DNA of 64,000 bases, taken from contig JAGHQL010000054.1 of the NCBI GenBank assembly GCA_020080175.1, forward strand, positions 1-64,000, in the 5' to 3' direction. The translations under genes were made by a program, and so were the position numbers. Of this stretch, positions 1-12,497 are shown piece by piece. The stretch's first letter is position 1, and the number at the start of each line of letters is the position of its first letter. The notes beneath the pieces are model-generated. The model ran no database searches, was not told the DNA's origin, and worked only from the letters and a program-made list of their open reading frames with translations. This DNA is from Glutinoglossum americanum (lineage: Eukaryota; Ascomycota; Geoglossomycetes; Geoglossales; Geoglossaceae).

Positions 1-370
1 GGTTGGGGGGTGGGGTGGGTATGGGGTAGGGGGGAGGAGGATGTAGTGGGGGGTTGGAAAGAGTATTTTTCCTATTGGTTGGGTAGGGAAAGCGGGGAAG
101 GTGGTTCGGTTCATAAGTATGTACTGGGTTTATGGTTTACCGTCTCCTTTTTAGTTGGGTAGGTAAGAATGAGAATTTTAAAGGGTATTGGGTAGAAGCT
201 TTCGTAGTAGATGCGGTGGGTGAATGTATGTATTCACGTACTAAAGGTTCGGACGGAGGACCTGGAGGATTTCTTTGGTTTGGTGGGTGAGGAGGAGGGG
301 TGAGATGTATGTCTTCTACTTACACTTTTGGAAATGAAAAAAATCTACCTATTCTCACATGACTCCCTTT
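1..370. other. Intergenic DNA downstream of the leucyl-tRNA synthetase gene
   Basis: G-rich, T-rich sequence with no supported gene. It begins in a run of G-rich short words that are not a telomere repeat. The right edge is the 3' flank of the minus-strand synthetase gene, whose stop codon is at 371-373. I see no tRNA, repeat or conserved motif here. Confidence 0.6.
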
Positions 371-3594
<3,224 letters not shown>

Positions 3595-3881
3595 TCCCTC
3601 TACTAGGCATAACAGAGCTTGGCCAGGAGTCGCATCTCGTTGTCGACACTGACCAAGCTGAACGGCACAATTTTCACGAAGGTCAAGCCCGCTTGTCGTG
3701 TGCATGCATAAGCGATGTATAATTTCAGCCTCAACCTCCCGTTTTCACTTGGCGATGGTGTTCGTCGTGCGTTGTGCGTCTGTGTCACTCCCCCACGAAC
3801 CCCCTCCTCCAACGGCCGCTGCCATGACCTGGACGATGGCATGATAACAGAACCCAGCACATCTCATCACCACTTCAGGAT
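3595..3881. promoter_or_regulatory. Shared divergent promoter, LeuRS / amino acid permease
   Basis: At most 287 bp separate the synthetase start (3594, or 3705 if the upstream ATG is used) from the permease start at 3882, so both must be transcribed from this interval. I found no clear TATA box or known factor site. The assignment rests on gene orientation only. Confidence 0.5.
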
Positions 3882-5800
3882 ATGTCCCGCTTCGGCTATG
3901 CAAACCCGCCGCGCGACTCGCTCGAACTAGCGTCTCTGGCATCCTCCCCCGTGTCGGCACGCTCCTCCATCTCCTCCGTCTCTGGAATCTCCTCATCACG
4001 CAGGCTATCCCTTGAGAACGAGGATCCCCTTGACTCGTCGAATCCAGCAGCTTTCGCCACCAATGGATCTCGAAGGGTAGACCCGAGTCGATCGCGAACT
4101 TACTCCGTCTCGTCTGCCTTCGATTTCGGCACAAATTTTTACCCCCTACCTTCAACGACCGCCGGCGGATATGCGCCCCTCAGCACCCTCGCACCTACGT
4201 CCATAGGCTCCGCAGGCGGTCTTGGAGGTGGATCTCTAGAGAAGCACAAATCGCTAACGTATCTCAACGGCCTTTCACTTGTAGTTGGACTGATAATAGG
4301 ATCCGGCATTTTCGCTTCCCCAAGCCAAGTAAACTCCAACGCCGGATCCCCAGGGGCCTCGCTCATCGTATGGGTTGTCGCTGGGGTTTTAACTTGGACA
4401 GGCGCCGCGAGTTATGCCGAACTCGGTGGCGCTATCCCCTTAAACGGCGGCGCGCAGATATATCTCGCAAAAATATTCGGCGAACTAGCGGGATTTCTAT
4501 ACACATGGTGTGCGGTGTTCGTACTCAAGCCCGGCGGGGCAGCTATAATATCGATAATCTTTGGGGAGTACATTGTGAACGCATTTGCGAGTTCAAAATT
4601 CGAGAAAGAGGATCTGCCCGGTGCATTTCTGAGCAAGGCCGTTGCGCTTACGGGGTTGTGCCTGGTGACCCTCCTCAACTGCTTATCTACGAAGCTAGGA
4701 ACGAGGATGGGTGATATCTTCATGTTCTTCAAGTTCGTCGCGCTATTAGGGGTCGCAATCACCGGGATCGTGGTGGCCGTGACGGGCTTTACATGGAAAG
4801 GGGACGCAAATCACGAATGGAAAGAGAAGGGGTGGTTCGAAGGCACCAACAAGGATGTCTCGTCCTGGGCCGTTGCGATGTACGGCGGCCTCTGGGCCTT
4901 TGACGGATGGGATAACGTACGTCAACCCTACCCCTTCTAAGCCTCCCGCGCTCACTCAAAAACCTACAGGTAAACTTCGTCATCGGCGAGATGCGCAACC
5001 CAGGCCGCGACCTACCCCTCGTAATCCACACCGCCATGCCCCTCGTCATAGCCTCCTACGTCCTCGCCAACATCGCCTACTTCTTCGTCCTCCCCTCCGA
5101 CGTAATCGCAGCGTCCAACACCGTGGCCGTCCAATTCGGCGCTAAAGTCTTTGGTCCCATCGGCGCCCTCGTCCTCGCCCTAGCGGTCGCCGCGAGCTGC
5201 TTCGGCGCGCTAAACGCAACGACCTTCACCAGCAGCCGTCTCGTCTACGCCGCCGGCAAGGAAGGCTACCTGCCCTCCATATTCTCCCGCATAGGCATCA
5301 GCGGCGAAGCCTCGAGCGGGGGCCGCATCCGAACCCGCTCCTGGATCGCAAAACGCATATCTCGCTTCCTCGGCGACGACGAGAGCGGCCTGGGCTTCAC
5401 CCCCATCTACGCCATGATCCTCAACAGCGCCCTGACCTCCGGCTACATCTTCGTCGGCGAGTTCAGCACCCTCCTCACCTTCTACGGCGTCGCGGGCTAT
5501 ACCTTCTACTTCCTCACCGTCCTCGGCCTCATCGTGCTGCGCGTCCGAGAACCGCACCTGGAGCGTCCGTACCGGACGTGGATCAGCACGCCCATCATAT
5601 TCTGCTGCGTGAGTCTGTTCCTGGTCAGCAGGGGGGTCTTTGCGGATCCGGTCCAGACGGTCGTGGTCGCGGGGTTCGTGACGGCGGGGATTCCGGTTTT
5701 CTTTTGGAGGTTGAGGGGGAGGGATGGCGCCAGGAGAGGAGACGCAGAGAGGGGGGGGAACTGGTGGAAGTTCTGGAGGTGGTGGCGGAAGGGGGGTTGA
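3882..5800 (+). CDS. Amino acid permease, APC superfamily, L-type/MUP1-like
   Basis: Plasma or organelle membrane transporter for amino acids. Exon 1 is 3882-4916 and exon 2 is 4970-5800 (intron 4917-4969), giving 621 residues. A Ser-rich cytosolic N-terminus of about 120 residues comes first. The first membrane span carries the APC substrate-loop motif GSGIFASP, followed by further hydrophobic segments, and the splice restores the family block FDGWDNVNFVIGEMRNP. Length and N-tail match the fungal LAT/YAT branch (methionine permease Mup1 relatives, SLC7-like). The substrate cannot be read from sequence. The C-terminus ends in a Trp/Arg-rich tail. Just after the stop there is a perfect A-tract/T-tract inverted repeat (see separate entry). 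Confidence 0.93.
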
Positions 5801-5813
5801 GGATGATTAAAGA

Positions 5814-5856
5814 AAAAAAAAAAAAAAAGGAGCACAGCTCCTTTTTTTTTTTTTTT
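5814..5856. repeat. Perfect inverted repeat: A15-GGAGC-ACA-GCTCC-T15
   Basis: A 43-bp palindrome with 20-bp arms and a 3-base loop, 14 bp after the permease stop. The stem is five GC-rich pairs flanked by 15 A and 15 T, and the layout resembles a terminator or transcript 3'-end hairpin. It lies between convergent genes, so either transcript could use it. It may equally be a replication-slippage product. Confidence 0.8.
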
Positions 5857-6566
5857 GGCAACTAGTTTGTTCACTTTTCTTTCTGGAAAGCGGCATAGGT
5901 ATCTAAACTGCCTATTCTACCTTGAGCGAGGAGTCTGGGGGGGGAGGCTTTGGAACTGCTCCATCCACCCCCATTCACGACTCTTTAAAACCCACACCGC
6001 ACACTTGTATAGAACCCTCACATCACATAGCGTAGCATAGCATAGCACCATCATGCATTTGCCCGGCGCAGCACGAAGACACACGATAATATCTTTTTCT
6101 CTTTTTTTTTCCTCTTCTTCCAAACGTACTCCGTACCGATTTTCGGCCATGTGCGCTATGCGTGCGTAGATGGACGATAATAAGATGAAAATAAAAAATA
6201 AAAATAAAAACCCAACGCAAAAGATCGCCACATCCTCGCTTTTTCTTTCGTTCTTCTTCTTCTTCCTCGGCAAGGGCGGCGGGGAAAAACGAGAGGGTGT
6301 TTTGAAGGTCGTGGGAGACGGATGGCGTGTGGCGATGACGAAGTGGATGAGGTAGGCCGTCCCCGGCGAAATGGATGCGAAATGACAAGCCCTTCCCCTT
6401 TCCGATAAAAAAAAACGCCGTTTGGATACAATGTCCGCGTCCGTGTGTGGAGGGAGGTTTATCCACGAACTGGGTTGTGGGATGCCCATGAACCGGGACC
6501 AGGCCCAAAGCCGGACGGACCAAAAAACAAAACTAAACCAGACCAGCCAACCAGCCAGCCCTCTCC
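5857..6566. other. Convergent intergenic region, T-tracts
   Basis: This is 3'-flank DNA between the permease (+) and the small membrane protein (-), with several T or A tracts and A/T-rich short repeats near 6180-6210. Overlapping open frames on the minus strand have poor composition, no family resemblance and no plausible introns, so I assign no gene. Confidence 0.6.
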
Positions 6567-7194
6567 TCACCGCCTAACCCTCGAACCCCCCTCCCCTTCC
6601 TCCTCCTCCTCCCCCTCCTCACTACTACTATCATCTCTAAACCCCTCCTCCAAATCCCTACTCAACCTCCCCGCAGCCTCCCCGTCCCCCCTCCTCCGCT
6701 CCAACGCCTCCCGTCTCCTCTCATCGACCACGAACCCCACCATATCCTCCCCGTCCTCGTCGTCAAAAAGACTACTACTCCCACCACTACCGACACTACC
6801 CCCGTCGTCGTCCCCCGCTCCCCGCCCCCAAGCGAAGCCGAAGAACGAGCGGGCAGGGCCGCCGCCGTTGCTGGCGCGCGGGCGGCGGGGCCGGCGCGCG
6901 CGCCAGCCGCTGGGGAGCAGCAGCGATGAGACGGCGGACTGGAGGCGCGGGAGGGAGGGCGCGCTGGGGACGGGGAGGTACTGGGCGTAGCGCTGGCGGT
7001 GGCGGCGGATGAAGGGGAGGAGGAGGTGGGAGATGAGGAGGTAGAGAAGGAGGGAGATGGCGAGGGGGATCAGGATGGTCTGCGGGGTTTTTCGAACGGT
7101 TCGGTCAGCCTGGTTTTTTTTTTTTTTCCATACGCGGGGGATATCATTCTCTTCATTTCTCCCTTACCTTTAGGATACTCAGCTTGTCGCCCAT
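6567..7194 (-). CDS. Small single-pass membrane protein, conserved-fungal type, function unknown
   Basis: Two exons, 7168-7194 (nine codons, MGDKLSILK) and 6567-7079, joined by an 88-bp GT..AG intron, give 179 residues. The product has one strong hydrophobic segment (about residues 10-31, Leu/Ile-rich, TILIPLAISLLLYLLISHL). A basic stretch (RRHRQRY) follows, so the short N-terminus is probably lumenal. After it come an Arg/Gly/Ala-rich region, an acidic patch (FDDEDGED) and a C-terminal Glu-rich run. Support comes from the uninterrupted frame, splice-site quality and the coherent N-terminal anchor. It resembles small anchored proteins found next to a membrane in other moulds, but I do not know a function. 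Upstream lies the long simple-repeat region. Confidence 0.62.
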
Positions 7195-7401
7195 ATCCGC
7201 GGCTTCAGGCTGCGGCGTCGGCGTCGTCCTCGAAGGTGGGATGTTCCCCGGGAGAGATCTTGCGAGGTGGTTGTTGTTGTTACGAGGCGGTGCGGTGAGC
7301 GGCATTTCTTACCTCCCGTGCGCAGAAAACCGCTTAAGCAATGCGGCGAGAAAAAGGGGATGTTCCCCCAAACTTCCCCGCTCGACGACTGCTCCCCGGA
7401 C

Positions 7402-7470
7402 AAGCAGCAGCAGCAGCAGAGGCGCGAGAGAGAGAGAGAGGGAGGGAGAAAGAGAAAGAGAAAGAAAGAT
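7402..7470. repeat. (GCA)n followed by a purine-only (GA/GGGA/AAAG)n tract
   Basis: About six GCA units run into some 45 bases of pure purine. It is one of several purine:pyrimidine strand-asymmetric blocks in this gap. Confidence 0.9.
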
Positions 7471-7710
7471 CAGTATGTATCCACCCCCCCTATAATGAAT
7501 GAAGGTGAGGAGGATAAGGCAATCGGCAATGCCCAGCCCAGGAATCAAGTTTCCCCGGCTTCGACCTGATTGGCTCGGCGCGCACGCGGGGAGAAAGAAA
7601 CGCGCAGGGGCCAAGTCGGTCCAGCCAGTTAAAATAAAAAAGGGAAATGACAAGATTGAAAAATAAAAAATAAAATAGAGAGTATACGGGATATATTCTT
7701 TCATATGCTT

Positions 7711-7776
7711 CGAGAGAGCCGAGAGAGCTGAGAGAGCTGAAAGGGAGAGGGAGAGGGAGAGGGAGAGAGAGAGAGC
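7711..7776. repeat. GA/GGGAGA-rich microsatellite
   Basis: Begins as imperfect GAGAGAGC units and becomes GGGAGA hexamers, then pure GA. Nearly all purine on the + strand. Confidence 0.9.
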
Positions 7777-7992
7777 CTGGCTTGAGCGAGACAACTTACT
7801 GGCCAGCTGTTTACTATGGTTACGGCACCCGGAGATTTCACCATCTACTTGCTTTCTTCTGGCGACCGTTGAGACGAACGGATGACGGATGGACAGAATG
7901 CAGGATGCGGTCATTCTAATTTCTTTTTTTTTTCTTTTTTCTCATAAGGGCGAGGGTTACACGAGAGAGAGAAGCGCCGAGAGGATGTGGTT

Positions 7993-8028
7993 GGAGGAGG
8001 AGGAGGAGGAGGAGGAGGAGGAGGAGGA
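7993..8028. repeat. (GGA)12 trinucleotide repeat
   Basis: About twelve perfect GGA/GAG units. It encodes Glu or Pro runs in open frames on both strands, but no gene is supported here. Confidence 0.9.
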
Positions 8029-8253
8029 AAGGGGGGAAAGGGAGGTGGCAACATTGCAGCGCGGGGATTCCGGGCAAATGAGAATAATAAAAACACAAGA
8101 CCCTCTTGGGTGCGATCCACCGATCAGATTTAAGCCAGAGAGGCGTTTCTATCCATTCGTTCCACCCTATTAGCGCAGGACTCGACGTTGCTGACACCGA
8201 CACTCTTCAACCAAACCAACGCCCTAGACTCGCGCCGCAAGGAGAGAGGGACC

Positions 8254-8287
<34 letters not shown>

Positions 8288-8331
8288 GCCACCGCGGAAA
8301 TTTAAATAAAAATAAAAATAAAAATAAAAAA
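8254..8331. repeat. (GACA)8 and (AAAAT)n microsatellites
   Basis: Eight perfect GACA units (8254-8285) are followed 20 bp later by five AAAAT-type units (8305-8331). Confidence 0.92.
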
Positions 8332-9360
8332 TTACACCAAAAGAAAAAGAGAACCCCCCACAGGACGGGACTTTTTTTCTTTTTTTCTTTTTTTTTTTTT
8401 AAATGAATATATAGGGCACGATGACGATCACGAGGCCTGGATTTCGTCTCACCCACCCACTAACCCACCCAACAACAACACTCACACACATACACACACA
8501 CATATAAAACAAAAAATTAATAATTAAAAATAAAAAATTTTCAAATCAAAAAAACCCGGGTACGTCCCCCCGCGGTTTTTTTTTTCTTTTTCTTTTCCCC
8601 GGCCGACGTGCGCTCTACACGCGGCGGACGGTGTGCGGGGTACGGGGTATTATTTTTTTCTGTTTTGGCGCGAAACGGGGTGGTGCGTACGTACGCGTTT
8701 CACGGGCTACCCACCGCACTTTGGCCGCAGTGTGTTTTCGATATGGGGGGGGGGGTTATCTTTCTTTCTTTTCGCGGTTGGGCGGGGAATCGATAAGAGG
8801 GAGGTGGATAGAGGTGGATAGGGCTCGGTCTGGAGCTCTTCCCGCTGACGAGCGGGCTGCACTATACCCGTTTCTTCCCAGTCTCGGGGGTGAAGAGCTC
8901 CTTGCAAACACACACCCTACGTATATACCGGCGAATTGCTCCCCCTAATAACCACCTCTCTCTCTCCATCCACGCCGGCCATCTCCCCCGGACAACCAAC
9001 CAACCAACCAACCCGGATCCTCCTCCCTCACGCTACCACGGAATCCAGCAACGAAGCAAGGGGGCAAACCCAAAAAAATAAAATAAAATAGACAAGACAG
9101 GGCGCAGAGGGCGGGTATCGCCAATCCCGGAGTCTCACCTTCATCCCGTCATCTCTCTCTCTCTCGGGATATCGCTATCCCCCCTTCGCTACGGGCACCC
9201 CCTTTGTCGCAGCCGGCATTTCTCTCTCTCGACTCGCCCGCGTGGCTGGCTGCGTCAAAGGATACGCGTGGCGTTTTTTTTTTTTTTTTTTTCTGGAATA
9301 TCTCGTCGGTCCTGCGGGCGTCGTGTGTGCGTGTTTCTTCTTCTGTCCCGCCTGCCTGTC

Positions 9361-9383
9361 GATTGATTGATTGATTGATTGAT
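9361..9383. repeat. (GATT)n tetranucleotide repeat
   Basis: Five to six GATT units. A 20-bp T homopolymer lies upstream near 9273-9292 and a short CCGT run near 9886-9902. Confidence 0.9.
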
Positions 9384-12300
9384 CGGTCGACGGCCGCCAC
9401 CACGTCTCATGTTTGCTGTTTTGTGGGGGGGGGGCGCCGCGTGGCTTCCTTCCTTGCCTCGTGCGCGCGCTGAGAACTCGAGGGGGATCAATCTCTCTGT
9501 TCGTCCGTCTTCCGTTTCGGTGGCATCGCCTTTCGTATCCTATACCGTGCCTTACCTACATGGACTTATCTCCTTGCTTCTTTTCTTGGAAAAGCTGCGG
9601 GGTGGGGTGGCGAGTTGGTTTTGACCGGCCTTGTTTTTCTTTCCGTCGAGAATCCCTCTTTTAGTAATTCGGGGATAGTTTTAATGGAAAGAGGGGGAGT
9701 GAATGTAGCTAGCATGAATTATTATTACTATTAGAAAGAAAAAAAAAAAAGTCGCAGAAGCTAGAAGCTTCGTATCTGGCGCATTGTGCATCGCGCATGA
9801 ACTTGACCCTTTGCCACTCCGGATAATTCTCTGGAATAAACAACCTCTTCTTGCGCGCTCAATAGCATAGAGACGCTGGCCCATTCGTCCGTCCGTCCGT
9901 CCACCCCCCCTCCCTTTTTTTTTTTCTCTCTTTCCCTTTTCGATAGCTAGATGGATAACTCAATTCGTTTCTTATATGGAAATAGAAATAGAGACCAGCC
10001 TAGGCTACTGTGAATGTGAATCTTACTTTCCCAAGGCGATCGTCAGATCATCGGGCGTTAATTGAGTCGATCGCGCTGGAAATGAGATGAAAATCCAGCA
10101 CCGACCAACTGGTTAAACCGAAATAGAACTGTTTCTCAAAGTTCGTTTGCCAGGTATGCACCCGCCGGCGCCCCTGCTGAGCTGAGGATAAAAATACCAA
10201 CAACGTGTTTTGGTGAGGAGACTAACCTGGGTATCTTACCCCCCGTTTGTGGGGAGTCCTTCCTCACTCTCCGATTCCGAAAAACGGAAACGATCCCTAC
10301 GAAGCCTGCCACGAGTGGTGGATCTTTGTCTGGGGAAAAAGTGGCGTAAGTCTTCAAGTCCACCGGAGCTTTGTGAAGCCGTTTTATCGCCGAGGTTACT
10401 GAAACGTGGGAAAAACAGCGGGGCTGCACTATTCTAACTGGCGCGTTGGATTGGATGGAGCGTCTGAAGAATGCGCTCCTCCAATTCCGTCAAAACAAAC
10501 CCTTCCAAAAACCAAAACTGTAAGCGCGCCCGTGATTCCTTCCAGAAGCCATCAATATACCGACGGCGGGGACTCCTCGTGTTTTCGGCTGGGATGGTTC
10601 AAGGTGGCGTACGAGCAACCAGTCCAACACGTCGACACATCGGGAACTGCATGCTGCGCGGCTTGGCACTAAGCCTGCCTTGGCCTTCGGAGGATTTTTT
10701 TTTTTTTTTTGGCTTTTCGCCCTGTCCCTTCAATCAGAGTTGGCTGTTTTTGGTTCTTCAGCACATGCGTCTGCGGACTACCCGGGCTTAGTTTGTGGTT
10801 TGTGTGTGCTGGCTTGCGGGACCTAGCGTCTACAAAGTAGAGTACTCTATACATGCATGGTGTAGTTTGCAGTTTGCATGGTTGGTGTGGCCGCTAGGGA
10901 AGCAGAAGTGCGCTATCCCGTGGCTTCATTCCTTTCATCGTCAAAAAGTGTCAGTGCACCAGCGCTATCTTCAGTTATCTTCGTTCAGTTGTCAACGCTG
11001 TCGAGCCATCAAATGTAAATGTTACCCGTGGGTTTGGATCTGATACGCGCGCGGCCCTGGGAGGCAATCTGTGTACCGTGGACCTCCGCTATAAATATTG
11101 AATGACGAGTCGATATAGATGATTTTTTGGTACCCGCTTGGATCGCCGAAGCCTCGTTCTTTTTTAGAGTTTACCCATGGTCGGCGTAGGGACCCAGCGG
11201 AGGACAATGTACCAAGTACTCCGTATGTCGCGCTCTGCTGCTACGTACAGGGCTCGAGGGTTGTGCTCTTCGGGGATGCTCCCTTCCCATCCTCTGTACC
11301 TTTCTACGACTTGGGATGGGCTGCGCGGTGTGTGGGTCCAAAAAAATCGTAGGCAGACGTTTTTTCTCGACTTTAGATTGACCTGGGTACTCTACCTGGC
11401 GCAAAACCCCCACATCTCGACTCGACTGCCGGGAGGGTTACGTTGCCTTGCGTGGTATTTGTTCTGCTTTTGGGGGTTCCCTCGGAAGAAAAGAAGAGGG
11501 GAATCCTGGACCCCTCGTGCTCTTTCTCGCGCGCGCGAAGAATAGATTGATTGTGCGATTGATTGTACTGGTTGCCGATTCTTCGATGGGTTGCCGACGG
11601 AATCAACGGAAAAAAACTTTTAAAGAACTAATATTGTTTTTTAAATGACATCAGTTCATGCCGTATATTGGAAATCTCATCCGGAATGGTACTTCCCACG
11701 CCCGTCTTTGGCCTATCACCGTGCCAGTGGCCGACAAACGGAAGTTCGCGTTCATTTCTCTTAAAACAGGAAGCGGGAACTTTTCCCTTCGCGATCGACA
11801 GTACCCGACCGTGCGCTGTGGTAGCGTATATTTGCAGAGGTATTTGTACACGCCGCACACCCACGCTCTGGTCCTTCCTTTCTTTCCTTGCCGAATCTCT
11901 TTTCCCTTCCTCAGATAGATTGAATGCCCTATCGGCTTGGATGATACTCTATTATCGGCGTCCGCTCCCTGAATCAACTCGAAACTCGTCCGTGATGGGT
12001 GTAACGGAGAATATGCAAGCGCGGGGTTCTTCAAGCCACATGGGTGGAAAAAGTACGGCGTTTTAGACATCTGAAGAACCTGGGGCCGTGGTCTTTGCCG
12101 TGTTTGATTGGGCCGTCCCTGTGTTCGGTGCCTTTGATGGTAGATCACCCCTGCGGGGTGCCTATGCAGGTGCCAGGCCTGCCGGTCGCCTCCATCCCCC
12201 GGCTAGCCGGGCATGGCTTGAAGCAGCTTGGTCTGGCCGATCTGCAATCAGCAACTGGGCTATCACCAATTTCAATCAACGATGCGTAATCTTCGATTCT

Positions 12301-12497
12301 TTTGCTGGGCCTTGCATGCTCGTGTCCCAATCCTTCCAATCCTTCTTATATGGAGACACAAGTCCGGGTGTGCGTGTGTCTGTTTATCCGTCCTAAGGCT
12401 GGATCAGTTATACGTTTTGTTGTGTGAAGACTATCATCGTCACACTGTTTATTTTTTATTTTTTTTTTCCGTTTGTGACTGAACATTTACTGCCGCC

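Larger units (their letters stand above)
7195..12497. other. 5.3-kb intergenic region dense in simple repeats
   Basis: This lies between two divergently transcribed genes (179-residue protein on -, 954-residue protein on +). The first half (7.4-9.9 kb) is packed with microsatellites and homopolymers. The second half (10-12.4 kb) is mixed-composition sequence with no open frame showing family motifs or good splice structure. It may hold long 5' leaders, regulatory DNA or non-coding transcripts. No tRNA or rRNA was recognised. Confidence 0.6.

Noticed and set aside
1-60. Telomere or subtelomere at the left edge
   Set aside because: G-rich but no TTAGGG-type repeat in either orientation.
5917-6570. 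Minus-strand frame of 217 codons in the convergent gap
   Set aside because: Low-quality composition (Phe, Lys and Arg runs from T/A tracts), overlapping alternative frames of equal quality, and no splice or family support.
7309-7914. Minus-strand frame of 201 codons with Ser-Leu repeats
   Set aside because: The Ser-Leu runs are just translation of the GA/CT microsatellites.
11651-12148. 165-codon minus-strand frame upstream of the 954-residue gene
   Set aside because: No motif, no homologous feel, and several competing frames on the other strand over the same bases.
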